DNA of 57,810 nt from GCA-2687515 sp002687515 (GTDB taxonomy: Bacteria > Pseudomonadota > Alphaproteobacteria > Rhodospirillales > UBA2165): NCBI GenBank assembly GCA_030745835.1, contig JASLNU010000067.1, positions 1 to 57,810 of the forward strand. The letters are read 5' to 3'. The position numbers and the translations under genes were made by a program. The notes beneath the pieces are model-generated. The model searched no databases, was not told the DNA's origin, and saw only the letters and a program-made list of their open reading frames with translations. Shown here one piece after another: positions 1-9,147 of this stretch. Numbering within the stretch: position 1 is the stretch's first letter; each line of letters opens with the position of its first letter.

Positions 1-38
1 CCGCAAAGGGGACTTTCTGCCTTCACCCGCCGGGTGAC

Positions 39-1667
39 ATGAGACCTGTCTGTTATGATGTGTGTATAGCATTGATTCTTATAGCAGAACCACCCAAACA
101 GGTCATCAATTTAGTAATCCATCTGGGCAATCCGGGATTAATTGCGCCGCCGATAACCTATTTCCTCATAACGTTGGTCATAAGATTAGACCGCGTCGAA
201 AAAGAGTTTCGAACCGTCGTCGAAAACGCCGGCGATGCAATTTTCATACATAACCGGGACGGTAAAATTATCGAAGTCAACGAAGCCGCATGCAAATCCC
301 TGGGCTACGGGCGCGGCGAACTGTTGGCTTTGCATGCGTCCGATGTCGTGGCTGGGTTCGATCCGGAAATGCTTAGCAAGCATTGGGGCGAGCTTATCCA
401 AGGAATGGCAATAACCCTTGAGAATGAACATCGCCGGAATGACGGTTCGACCTTTCCCGTCGAGGTCAGCATAAGTTTGCTGGACCACGGCGATGAATTC
501 AATGTTCTGGCCGTTGCGCGCGATATAACAAAACGCAAACGGGACCAAAAAGCTCTCCACGATAGCGAAGAAAAGTACCGAAAACTGGTCGAGACCTCCC
601 ATGATCTTATTTGGTCGGTCGATGCCGAGGGCAGGTTCACCTTCGTCAATCAAGCATCAATAATAACGCACGGGTACGATCCCGATGAGATGGTCGGCAA
701 GCCGTTTACGGATTTTATGACCGCCGAACAGGCGAAAATAGATATGGCGATTTTTGCAAAAATCAAGGACGGCGCTGATTTTTTCGATTTAGAATCGGTG
801 CATCTGAAAAAAGACGGCTCGCCCGTTTATTTGAGCTTTAACGCCGTTGTTCTGCGTGACGACAGTGGAAATGTACTCGGCACGACCGGAACTGCGAAAG
901 ACATCACCCGGCGCAAACTGGCCGAAGAGCAATCGCGCCGGCATCAAGAGCAATTGGCCCATGTGACGCGGGTCGCCACCATGGGCGAAATGGCCACCGG
1001 CCTGGCGCACGAGCTTAATCAGCCGCTGGCGGCCATTACCGCTTATATAAATGGCAGTTTGCGGCACCTGAAATCGGAAGACCCGCCATCGGAATCCATT
1101 ATCGAAGCGCTGGAAAAGGCGTCCGAGCAGGCGATTCGCGCGGGAAATGTGATCCAACATTTGCGGGACTTTGTGCGCAGAAAGGATTCCAAGTCGGAAA
1201 ACGTAGATATCAACGATGCGGTCAAAAAGGCGATGCAATTGATCAAGGCGGATTTGGACTCGAACCAGGTTGTCCTGACGCTCGATCTGTCGCAGCCTCC
1301 TGCCGCTGTCGTCGGCGATCCGATTCTGCTGCAACAGGTCATTTTGAACCTTGCCCGCAATAGCGTCGATGCAATGAAATCCAAAGATCCTGGATCGGGT
1401 GAACTGACGATCAGTACTTCGGCGGAAGACAACTCCTTCTCGATTGGGATCAAGGATAACGGCCCGGGCATCGATCCCAAGCACCAGGAACAACTTTTCG
1501 ATCCCTATTTTTCGACCAAGAAATCCGGGCTTGGTTTGGGGTTGCCGATCTGCCGCTCAATCATCAATGAGCATGGCGGCCAAATTTGGTATGAACCGGC
1601 GCCGATCAACGGCGCCGCCTTCCACATCCGGCTGCCGCTGTCAAAAACAGGATACCCGGCCGAATGA
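39..1667 (+). CDS. PAS-PAS sensor histidine kinase, possibly 5'-truncated
   Basis: This is a signalling kinase that should autophosphorylate on histidine and pass phosphate to an unlinked response regulator. Residues about 50-165 and 175-290 look like two PAS/PAC sensor modules, each ending in a DITKRK/DITRRK linker. A HisKA helix follows with the phospho-acceptor His324 in GLAHELNQPL, the FixL/NtrB-like form of the motif. The ATPase domain shows an N box (LNLARNSVDAM), DNGPGID and GLGLGLP. A hydrophobic stretch near residues 33-50 may be one membrane segment. The frame stays open to the left edge of the window, so the ATG at 39 may be internal and more membrane segments may lie upstream. No response regulator gene is adjacent. 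The family is confident; the signal sensed is unknown. Confidence 0.88.
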   Translation: MRPVCYDVCIALILIAEPPKQVINLVIHLGNPGLIAPPITYFLITLVIRLDRVEKEFRTVVENAGDAIFIHNRDGKIIEVNEAACKSLGYGRGELLALHASDVVAGFDPEMLSKHWGELIQGMAITLENEHRRNDGSTFPVEVSISLLDHGDEFNVLAVARDITKRKRDQKALHDSEEKYRKLVETSHDLIWSVDAEGRFTFVNQASIITHGYDPDEMVGKPFTDFMTAEQAKIDMAIFAKIKDGADFFDLESVHLKKDGSPVYLSFNAVVLRDDSGNVLGTTGTAKDITRRKLAEEQSRRHQEQLAHVTRVATMGEMATGLAHELNQPLAAITAYINGSLRHLKSEDPPSESIIEALEKASEQAIRAGNVIQHLRDFVRRKDSKSENVDINDAVKKAMQLIKADLDSNQVVLTLDLSQPPAAVVGDPILLQQVILNLARNSVDAMKSKDPGSGELTISTSAEDNSFSIGIKDNGPGIDPKHQEQLFDPYFSTKKSGLGLGLPICRSIINEHGGQIWYEPAPINGAAFHIRLPLSKTGYPAE

Positions 1668-1733
1668 AGGCTGGAGCGCCCGGAATGGAGGCGTCGGCGG
1701 TTTCCGCTGGGGCAATGCGCGGGGAATCAGGCC

Positions 1734-2576
1734 ATGCCGGTAATTGAGCCAGGGGATTCGTCCCTAAAAAAATTGAAGGGCCTGCATCTCTGGCATGGCG
1801 ACCTGTCCAGCTGTTCCCAGAGGGTACGCATCACCTTGGCCGAGAAGGGCCTTGAATGGGAAAGCCATCCGATCAGCATCCCCGACAATGAGCACGCCAC
1901 GTCCGAATATCAGGCGATCAACCCCAAGGGGCTGGTGCCGGCCTTTGTCCATGACGGCGTGTTGATGATCGAATCCAAGGACATCATTCTGTATTTGGAC
2001 ACGGCATTTCCGGCGCCGCCGCTCCGGCCGGGTACGGAAGACGGCCTTGAGGAATTGCGGAAATGGGTCGATGCCGCCGATACCGGACAGTCGGACCTGA
2101 AACTCCTGTCCCATGAATTCCTGTTCCGGCCGCGCAAGAAAATGACGCCGCAGGATGTCGAGGCGTTCGCCGCCAGCCATCAGAACAAGGAACTGGTTGA
2201 TTTCATCCGCGAATGGCAGTCCGCCGACATGTTCCCGGCGGACAAGATTGCCGCCGCGGTGGATCGCACGCACGGCTGTTTCATGGAACTGGACGCGGCC
2301 CTCGCGGCGGGCCCGTGGATCATGGGCGCCCAGTTTACCCTGGCCGAAGCCGCCTGGATGCCGAATGTGCATCGCATGTGGCTGATGGATTGGCCGCTGG
2401 ACCGCTACCCGAACCTGGGCGCCTGGTTCCAGCGGGCACGGCAACGGCCAAGCTTCGTGACCGGCCTCGCCGAGTGGGAGCCCGCCGGCATGGCCGACCG
2501 GTTCCGGGGTTATGTGGCCGAACGCGCCGGCGGCGCCGGCATCCACGTAACCAACTTCGGCGCTCTGGCGGCGTGA
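1734..2576 (+). CDS. Glutathione S-transferase family protein
   Basis: This is a 280-residue soluble protein with a thioredoxin-like N-terminal GST domain and an all-helical C-terminal domain. The segment HGDLSSCSQRVRITLAEKG fits GST strand 1 and helix 1, where a Ser or Cys near SCSQ would activate glutathione. The cis-Pro region (NPKGLVPAFVHDG) and the ESKDIILYLD glutathione-binding loop follow. It is somewhat longer than the usual 200-230 residues because of a central insert. The ATG at 1734 has GGGGAA upstream. It lies 66 bp after the sensor kinase on the same strand. The substrate cannot be told from sequence. Confidence 0.85.
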   Translation: MPVIEPGDSSLKKLKGLHLWHGDLSSCSQRVRITLAEKGLEWESHPISIPDNEHATSEYQAINPKGLVPAFVHDGVLMIESKDIILYLDTAFPAPPLRPGTEDGLEELRKWVDAADTGQSDLKLLSHEFLFRPRKKMTPQDVEAFAASHQNKELVDFIREWQSADMFPADKIAAAVDRTHGCFMELDAALAAGPWIMGAQFTLAEAAWMPNVHRMWLMDWPLDRYPNLGAWFQRARQRPSFVTGLAEWEPAGMADRFRGYVAERAGGAGIHVTNFGALAA

Positions 2577-2875
2577 ATACAACTGATCGTATAAGTCCAA
2601 AGTGCGTCGTTCCGCGAATTTACAGCCACTAAATTCAGTATAGGGATAACCGACGCTGTATGTCGGTTTCCATAGTTTGACCCAATAAAATCAAATCATT
2701 TATTGTACTTATCTTTGTGATTACAACTCTATAGAGAAAATATTTTGTTGCCTCTAATTCGCTAATAATCGATTTTAGAATTTCAAAAAATGCTTCGTTT
2801 TCAGTCATTTGCGAATGAAATCGATATTAACGCGGGCAATTTCACTTAGGTAGCTAGCTGGGTTAGGAAATTGTT
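2577..2875. other. AT-rich intergenic region with a weak hairpin
   Basis: This gap of about 300 bp between the GST and EAL genes is clearly more AT-rich than its surroundings. It holds a 7-bp hairpin, AACCGAC (2648-2654) with GTCGGTT (2662-2668), which may weakly terminate the GST transcript although no long T-run follows. The rest probably contains the EAL gene promoter. No convincing gene is present. Confidence 0.4.
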
Positions 2876-4540
2876 TTGGCCGTGGACGTTGAAGTAAATG
2901 ATTCGCGCAACCGCGAAAGTTTGCGGCGCACGCAACGGTTTGTAGCGCTGGCATTCTGCCGGGCGGATATTCTGTTCGAACTTGACGGTTCCCAATGCAT
3001 CAGGTTTGCCGAAGGCCCGACGCGTGGCCTGTTCGGCCTGGATACCGGTACATTGCTTGGCCGCTCGTTTCTTGAATTCCTTGATGAGCGCGACCATCGG
3101 TTAATCAAGGAATTGTTCAGCGCGACGAACAATAGCGGGCGGCTGGATGACGTCTCGATCCGTCTACCCACCAACGGTGGCCGGGTGGTGGACGCGCTGC
3201 TTGCCGGTTACCGCGTGCCCGAATTCGACAATAATCTATTTGTCGCCATAAAGGTTTCACCGCCGCCGCCCAAGCCGCGCCCCAGCGAGGACGAAAAGGA
3301 TACCGAAAGCGGTATTTTCAACAAGGACTCCTTCGCTACCGTGGCCGCCGAACGAATCCGCTCGGTGCAGAATGCCGGCGCCGACGCCGAAGTAACGCTT
3401 GTTCGCTTGGACAATCTAGCCGAAGCGCAGAAGGGCATGGACGAGGAATCCCGTTCCAATTTGATGGGCACCATCGGCCAAATACTGAATGATCATTCAT
3501 TGGGCGGCGACACAGCGGGCCGCATCGATGAAGAAAGTTTCGGTATTGTGCACCGTGCCGGTGTCGATACATCCGGCGTTGGGCAAATAATTGAAAATGC
3601 CTCCAAGGAACTCACGCCCGATGGCGTTGCACTGGCAAGTGAAGTTCAGACCATAGAAGGTGACGGCAAGGGCCTGACCGACGATCAGCTCGCCAAGGCG
3701 ATTGTCTACACCATGAAATCCTTTGGCGCGGGTAAATCGCTGGCCGATCCGGGCACCCTATCGGGGTTGCTCGAATCCGGCATGGCGGAGACCATGAAAT
3801 CCGTCGAAATTTTCAAAAATGTCTGTGTCACCCGCAATTTCGATCTGGCCTTCATGCCAATCTGTGATTTGGAGCCCGGCAGCCTTCATCATGTCGAGGC
3901 ATTGTCGCGATTTCGCGGGGAAATGGGGTTGTCCGGTTCTCCATACGAAATGATAGTCATGGCCGAGGAGATGGGAATAATTTCCGAATTCGATCTGGCC
4001 GTCGGCCGCAAAGCGGTCGACCTGGTTAAGAAAAATGCCGCTTCCGGAAAACTGCCGCCGGTTGCCATCAATGTATCGGGCCACTCGATCGGTGATATAG
4101 ATTTTGTGAAAGAATTCCGTGATCTATTGCTCACCGCGACGAACCTATCGAAATTGTTGTCGATCGAGATTACGGAATCGTCGGCAATCACGGATTTCGA
4201 ATTGGTCAACAATCACATTCAGGAATTTCGTCAAAGCGGCTTCCATGTTGCGCTTGATGATTTCGGCGCCGGGGCGGCCAGCTTCGACTACTTGAATTCC
4301 TTCGACATCGACACCGTTAAATTTGACGGCCCGGTTGTGAAGCGCGCTTATGCGACAAATAAAGGCAAGGCGTTCCTGGCGTCCATGGCGACGCTCTGTT
4401 CGCAATCGGGTATCGAAACCATTGCCGAAATGGTCGAAGACGGGGAGCTGGCGAAATTCCTCGCCGAGTGCGGCATAAAATTCGGGCAGGGATGGTATTT
4501 TGGCAAGCCCAGCGCCAAACCCCCGATGATCAGTCTATAG
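2876..4540 (+). CDS. EAL-domain protein with PAS-like and degenerate GGDEF-like regions
   Basis: This 554-residue protein probably degrades or binds cyclic di-GMP. The first 110 residues resemble a PAS fold. Residues about 150-240 resemble a GGDEF domain without the GGDEF signature, so diguanylate cyclase activity is unlikely. The C-terminal EAL domain keeps the metal and catalytic motifs: E341-A-L-S-R, NVSGHSIG, EITESS, DDFGAG at about 461-466, KFDG, and a QGWYFGKP end. These suggest phosphodiesterase activity is possible. The start chosen is TTG at 2876 with an AGGA site eight bases upstream; GTG at 2882 is an alternative. It stands alone in a monocistronic setting. Confidence 0.82.
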   Translation: MAVDVEVNDSRNRESLRRTQRFVALAFCRADILFELDGSQCIRFAEGPTRGLFGLDTGTLLGRSFLEFLDERDHRLIKELFSATNNSGRLDDVSIRLPTNGGRVVDALLAGYRVPEFDNNLFVAIKVSPPPPKPRPSEDEKDTESGIFNKDSFATVAAERIRSVQNAGADAEVTLVRLDNLAEAQKGMDEESRSNLMGTIGQILNDHSLGGDTAGRIDEESFGIVHRAGVDTSGVGQIIENASKELTPDGVALASEVQTIEGDGKGLTDDQLAKAIVYTMKSFGAGKSLADPGTLSGLLESGMAETMKSVEIFKNVCVTRNFDLAFMPICDLEPGSLHHVEALSRFRGEMGLSGSPYEMIVMAEEMGIISEFDLAVGRKAVDLVKKNAASGKLPPVAINVSGHSIGDIDFVKEFRDLLLTATNLSKLLSIEITESSAITDFELVNNHIQEFRQSGFHVALDDFGAGAASFDYLNSFDIDTVKFDGPVVKRAYATNKGKAFLASMATLCSQSGIETIAEMVEDGELAKFLAECGIKFGQGWYFGKPSAKPPMISL

Positions 4541-4772
4541 CCCGCCTTCATCCGGCCGGAACAGTCTCTCGGAGCCGAGCCGGGCCGAAACCGCTTAAGA
4601 CTTGAAACGATTTCCATAACGCCTGAGTTTGGCTACCATCGAAGCGGATGCGATGCTTGTCTTGTAAGTACCGGCGTCAAGTGATCGTATCCGGCACGGC
4701 TCATGTTTGACCCATCATTTCCGATGTTGGGAAAGTGGGCGGCGCGCAAAATTCAAATTTTTGGAAAGAAAT

Positions 4773-5900
4773 ATGGCAAACCCAATATCGAGCGTTGACC
4801 CCGACGGGCTTCTTGAATATTCGGTGGTTTTCACCGACCGCTCGCTGAACCACATGTCGCAACCCTTCCAACAGGTGATGCGGGATATTTCGGCGGACCT
4901 GAAAAGGGTCTATCACGCGCATGCCACCGTCATCGTTCCCGGCGGCGGCACCTACGCCATGGAAGCGGTGGCCCGGCAGTTCGCCACCGGGAAAAAATGC
5001 CTGGTTATCCGCAACGGCTGGTTCAGCTATCGCTGGACGCAAATATTCGAGGCCGGAAATATCCCTTCGGGCGAAATCGTCCTCAAGGCGCGTCTTGTCG
5101 AGGAGGGCAACCAGGCCGCCTTCGCGCCGGCCCCGATCGAAGAAGTTGTCGCCGCGATCGCCTCCGAAAAACCCGATCTGGTGTTCGCGCCGCACGTCGA
5201 AACGGCGTCCGGGATCATCCTGCCCGATGATTACCTGCGCGCCGTTGCCGACGCCGTGCATGCAGCCGGCGGATTGTTTGTCTTGGATTGCATCGCGTCC
5301 GGGGCCATCTGGGTCGATATGGAGGAGGCCGGCGTCGATATCCTGATCAGCGCCCCGCAAAAAGGTTGGAGCGCCTCGCCTTGCGGCGGACTGGTGATGA
5401 TGAACGCCGAGGCCAGGGAACGCATCGATGGGACGGTGAGTTCCAGTTTCGCCTGCGATCTTGGGAAATGGATGCAGATCATGGAGTCTTACGAAAATGG
5501 CGGCCATGCCTATCACGCGACCATGCCGACCGACGCCCTGGTCAAGCTGCGGGACGCGATGAAGGAAACCGAGGCTTACGGATTTGAAAAGGTGCGCGCC
5601 GAGCAGTGGGAACTTGGCGAAAAAGTGCGCGCCCTTCTGGTCGGCAAGGGATTCAGGAGCGTCGCCGCCGAAGGCTTCCAGGCGCCGGGCGTGGTGGTCA
5701 GCTACACCGGCGACGCCGACATTCACAACGGCAAGAAATTTGCCGAGAAGGGCTTGCAGATCGCCGCCGGCGTTCCCCTCCAATGCGATGAGCCCGATGA
5801 TTACCGGACCTTCCGGCTCGGCCTGTTCGGCTTGGACAAGCTGCACAACATTGATCGTACGGTGAAAAATCTGGCCGACGCGCTCGATCAAATTTTGTGA
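4773..5900 (+). CDS. Class V aminotransferase (alanine-glyoxylate/serine-pyruvate type)
   Basis: This is a 375-residue PLP-dependent transaminase. The fold-type I signatures are visible: VPGGGTYAMEAV binding the cofactor phosphate, a VLDCIASGAIWVDM strand carrying the PLP aspartate, and the Schiff-base lysine K197 in SAPQKGWSASP. Such enzymes move an amino group between alanine or serine and a keto acid such as glyoxylate or pyruvate. The ATG at 4773 is preferred over an in-frame upstream start at 4707 because GGAAAGAA lies just before it and homologous family members start close to their first secondary-structure element. The gene is followed by an EamA exporter after 130 bp. The exact substrate is not assigned. 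Confidence 0.85.
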   Translation: MANPISSVDPDGLLEYSVVFTDRSLNHMSQPFQQVMRDISADLKRVYHAHATVIVPGGGTYAMEAVARQFATGKKCLVIRNGWFSYRWTQIFEAGNIPSGEIVLKARLVEEGNQAAFAPAPIEEVVAAIASEKPDLVFAPHVETASGIILPDDYLRAVADAVHAAGGLFVLDCIASGAIWVDMEEAGVDILISAPQKGWSASPCGGLVMMNAEARERIDGTVSSSFACDLGKWMQIMESYENGGHAYHATMPTDALVKLRDAMKETEAYGFEKVRAEQWELGEKVRALLVGKGFRSVAAEGFQAPGVVVSYTGDADIHNGKKFAEKGLQIAAGVPLQCDEPDDYRTFRLGLFGLDKLHNIDRTVKNLADALDQIL

Positions 5901-6032
5901 TCCCGGGGTTTTATCTTTCGGTTCGCATCTTAGCCCGGTTCCTCCATGGCCCATGACCTTGGTCAAAGACTCGGCGGCTTGGTGCCGCTATTGACGCCCT
6001 TATAAGTCGCCCCCATCACCAGGTTCGCTCAA

Positions 6033-6950
6033 ATGCCCGGCACCAATTCGCCCACCGCATCGCCGCGCCAGTCGGCAGTTGTCCTGGTGGCGCCGGCGCT
6101 CATGGTTTTGATGTGGGGCACCGGCTTCGTCGGTACCCGGATCAGCCTTTTATACGGCGAGCCCCTGACGCTGGTGCTTTGGCGCTGCGCCCTTACCGGC
6201 GGTATCATGCTGGCGGTCAGCCTGGCCCTCAAAGCGCCCTGGCCCCGCGACGGCAGGACCATCGCCATCACCATGGTCGTCGGCATCCTGATAAATGGCT
6301 GTTTCGTCAGCGGCAGCTACCTGGCCGTCGAGCGCGGCGTATCCGCCGGCATGGTGTCGCTGATCGTCGGCCTGCAGCCCCTGTTGACGGCCGCCGCCGC
6401 GCCATTGCTGGGCGAGCGGGTGCGCCGCCTGCAATGGCTGGGACTGTTTCTCGGCCTGGCCGGCGTCGGTCTGGTGGTGGCCCACAAGATCGGCCCCGGC
6501 GGCCGCCTCTTTTACGGTACCGGCTTCGCCTTCATGTCGCTGGCCGGCATCACCCTCGGCTCCTTGATGCAGAAACGCTTCGCCGCGCATTTGGACGTGC
6601 GCACCGGCATCACCATCCAGATGGCCGCCGCCATTATTTTCCTTTCTGTCCTGGCGCCGTTCTTCGAGACCATGCAGGTCGAGCTGGAAGTCGGCTTCTT
6701 CCTGGTGCTGTTCTGGCTGTCGCTGGTGGTATCGATCGGCGCCATCGCCCTGATGTATGTAATGATCCGCAAAAACGCGGTGACCAGGGTGGCGAGCCTG
6801 TTTTACCTAGTGCCGCCGGCGGTGGCGGTGATCGAATTTGCCACTTTCGGCGAAACCCTTAGCCCGGCCGTCATCATCGGCATGGCGATAGCCGCCGTCG
6901 GCGTGTTCCTGGTCACCAGGGAAAGGCCGCGTGGTACGGAAATAAAATAA
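6033..6950 (+). CDS. EamA/DMT-superfamily transporter
   Basis: This 305-residue inner-membrane protein has about ten hydrophobic segments arranged as two repeated EamA halves (roughly residues 15-145 and 160-295). The first half has the typical WGTGFV...P start. DMT proteins of this size usually export amino acids, their analogues or other small metabolites. The gene follows the class V aminotransferase on the same strand, so the two might share a substrate, but the 130-bp gap makes an operon uncertain. The substrate is unknown. Confidence 0.85.
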   Translation: MPGTNSPTASPRQSAVVLVAPALMVLMWGTGFVGTRISLLYGEPLTLVLWRCALTGGIMLAVSLALKAPWPRDGRTIAITMVVGILINGCFVSGSYLAVERGVSAGMVSLIVGLQPLLTAAAAPLLGERVRRLQWLGLFLGLAGVGLVVAHKIGPGGRLFYGTGFAFMSLAGITLGSLMQKRFAAHLDVRTGITIQMAAAIIFLSVLAPFFETMQVELEVGFFLVLFWLSLVVSIGAIALMYVMIRKNAVTRVASLFYLVPPAVAVIEFATFGETLSPAVIIGMAIAAVGVFLVTRERPRGTEIK

Positions 6951-6997
6951 GCTCAAGGCGTAATGCCGGATTCCGTGCGATCGGTTTGTGCTCTGGG

Positions 6998-8344
6998 CTA
7001 CCAGCTGAGGGTATAACCGTCCTCGTCCTGGCGGCCGCCTTTTTCGCCCGGCGCCACGCCCAGCCGCGCATCGAGGTTGCTTTTCGACATCGTTCCGGTG
7101 CCGTGGTAGTACTCGAAATCCTGCAGGGAATTCAGATGGTATGTGTAGCGTGACTGGGTCGCCGGGAAAGGCGGATCGAAGCGGTGCTTCCAGCGCATTT
7201 CCGCGTACGCCTTCTGGATTTCGATAAAATATTCCAAAGGCGGCGCCTCCTGGTCGGCGAAAGCCGAACCCGCCTCCCTGGTCCACAAGTTGTAGCGGGG
7301 AACGACGCCATTGCTCATTAGGAAATCCCAGCCGCCGGCCGTCGACTTGACGGCAGCGGCGACGTCTTCGAATCCGAACGGCTTTGCCATTTCAATACCG
7401 ACGACGAAGTTCGGATTGACCTGGGTCGGACCCCAGAAATCAACGGCCCGGATGGTTCTCTTGATCCACTCGTCATAGCCGATATGCTTGTCCTTGCCGG
7501 GGCAAATCCATTCGAACAGCTTCCGGTCCCAGACCTCCATGTTCGGCTCGACCGAGCAAAAGCCGGTGTCGTGCAGCTTCTTCCATCCCTCGTCATCGTA
7601 TGGCGCCACCTGGACGCAGGCGGGAATCCAGGCCTGCAATTTGTCCCTAATGGCGTTGAGGCAGGTGACGTAGTAATCAAGCTCGCTCTGGCCGTTGTAC
7701 TCACCGAGGATGGTTCCGCCCGAGATGACCAGCACATTGAAGTGGTGATCCACGGTGATCGCCGTCTTGATTACCTCGGCGATGGTTTCGGGATCGATGC
7801 GCGCCACCACGTCTTCGCCGCCCGTCTTCTGATCCTTGAGCGTCGCGTTGATATTGCAGAACAGGCACTCATCTCCGGAATTCCACAGCTCGCACACCTT
7901 GTTTATGGTCACGAATACAAGTGACACCTGGCCCTGGGCGATGGCCGCCATCTGGATGCCGTTTTCGGTACGCATGTCGTACCATCTTGGCTTGCGCGCA
8001 AAATAAAGTTTGCTGGCTATGATTTCTCCCAATTCACGGATCACGAAATCTCCGTCTTGAAAGTCCAACAGGTAGGGCGAGCTTTCGTTGGTTCGCACAT
8101 TCATCGGACAGCCGTCCTCGAAGTGCATGATCATCGGGATTTTATCTCCGTAGACCTTGGTCTTCTTGAAATCATAGGAAAACAGATGGAACCCTTTCCA
8201 TAGGATGTCGTCCCTGCCGCGGAAGTTTTCTAGGGCCGCCGCGCTGATATCGATGCCCTGGCGCAGCACGTCGGTCTTCAACACAATGTTTTGATGAACA
8301 TCGGGGAATTGCCGGTACAGATTCTCGATACCCACTTTCAGCAT
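6998..8344 (-). CDS. Radical SAM protein with CX8CX2C cluster motif, in nitrile hydratase-like cluster
   Basis: This 448-residue protein carries Cys151, Cys160 and Cys163 (CELWNSGDECLFCN), consistent with a radical SAM [4Fe-4S] site of unusual CX8CX2C spacing rather than CX3CX2C. VLVISGGTIL at about 225 fits the SAM-binding glycine-rich motif, and SVEPNMEVWDRKLFE resembles the barrel strands of BioB/HydG-like enzymes. No auxiliary cluster motif is obvious at the C terminus. It is the last gene of a minus-strand run that includes nitrile hydratase alpha and several beta-like proteins; the gap to the previous gene is 116 bp. It may make or modify the substrate, or take part in maturation. This is inference: the family is likely, the reaction unknown. 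Confidence 0.75.
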   Translation of the reverse strand: MLKVGIENLYRQFPDVHQNIVLKTDVLRQGIDISAAALENFRGRDDILWKGFHLFSYDFKKTKVYGDKIPMIMHFEDGCPMNVRTNESSPYLLDFQDGDFVIRELGEIIASKLYFARKPRWYDMRTENGIQMAAIAQGQVSLVFVTINKVCELWNSGDECLFCNINATLKDQKTGGEDVVARIDPETIAEVIKTAITVDHHFNVLVISGGTILGEYNGQSELDYYVTCLNAIRDKLQAWIPACVQVAPYDDEGWKKLHDTGFCSVEPNMEVWDRKLFEWICPGKDKHIGYDEWIKRTIRAVDFWGPTQVNPNFVVGIEMAKPFGFEDVAAAVKSTAGGWDFLMSNGVVPRYNLWTREAGSAFADQEAPPLEYFIEIQKAYAEMRWKHRFDPPFPATQSRYTYHLNSLQDFEYYHGTGTMSKSNLDARLGVAPGEKGGRQDEDGYTLSW

Positions 8345-8460
8345 TCCTTTTCACGCCGTCTTCTGGCGGTCTTGCCGGCATCGATGCCCTGGCCGGCGGA
8401 GAGCCTATTTTTTTCTCTCCCCGGTGGTCCTGGAGGGCTGGCGACGGGCGGGCGGGATTC

Positions 8461-9099
8461 TTAGGTCGGATCCAGATAGCTTTCCCACAGGTTGAAATAC
8501 AATTTGTCGCGCTCGGCGGCGTCGGCACCCTGGATCTCGCGGGCGGTGAAGCGGACGCTGTACATATGCTGCTGCCCCCCGCCGGCGAAGGCGAAACGGC
8601 CGAGATCGCGCTCGATGGTGCCGGTCTTGGTACGCACCTCGAGAGATAAATGGGCCGAGCCCACGGGTTCCATGTCGCGCACCGTGACCCGGTCGCCGGC
8701 GGTGAATTTGGGCTCGGCGTCGGGCCCGGGACCAGCCTCGCTATCTTGCGCCCCGGCCAGCTCGGCTACCCTGGCGTCCAGTTCCTCCTTGCTCACCAAG
8801 CCCTTGTCGGCCAACAGCCTTTCCGTGGCGGAAAGCCAAAGCTGGGAGTAATTGGCATCGATGCGCTCGGCATCGCCGGCCAGCGGCTCGGCGTCATCCG
8901 CGTAGGGCAGCTTGTAATGTCCCGGCGCCCGGATTTCGGCGCTGAAATAATCGATCCATTCGGGCCAGGCATAATGTTTCTGATTGAACAGCTTGACCAC
9001 GATGGCGAAAGTCCGCGCCGCCCAGGGTTGGTCGAAACCGGTGGCGCTTTCGTCGCGCCGCAAGCGGATCAGTTCGTCCTTATCAGGCAATTCGTTCAT
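8461..9099 (-). CDS. Nitrile hydratase beta-like / activator-like protein 1
   Basis: This 212-residue protein combines two halves. The N-terminal half (FDQPWAARTFAIVVKLF, then NYSQLWLSATERLLADKG) looks like a nitrile hydratase activator, a protein related to the beta N-terminus. The C-terminal half (FTAGDRVTVRDMEP, then HMYSVRFTAREIQGADA and FNLWESYLDP) looks like the SH3-like barrel of the beta subunit. A Gly/Pro-rich linker near residues 130-145 joins them. Tandem ATGs lie at 9102 and 9099; the second is chosen because GGAGG is seven bases away. It may be a beta paralogue or a subunit-swapping metallochaperone. It is divergent from the neighbouring paralogue at 9148-9873. Confidence 0.72.
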   Translation of the reverse strand: MNELPDKDELIRLRRDESATGFDQPWAARTFAIVVKLFNQKHYAWPEWIDYFSAEIRAPGHYKLPYADDAEPLAGDAERIDANYSQLWLSATERLLADKGLVSKEELDARVAELAGAQDSEAGPGPDAEPKFTAGDRVTVRDMEPVGSAHLSLEVRTKTGTIERDLGRFAFAGGGQQHMYSVRFTAREIQGADAAERDKLYFNLWESYLDPT

Positions 9100-9147
9100 C
9101 ATCTTCCCTCCCCTTGGCGCCGGCGGCCGTGCCGCCGAACGCACCGA

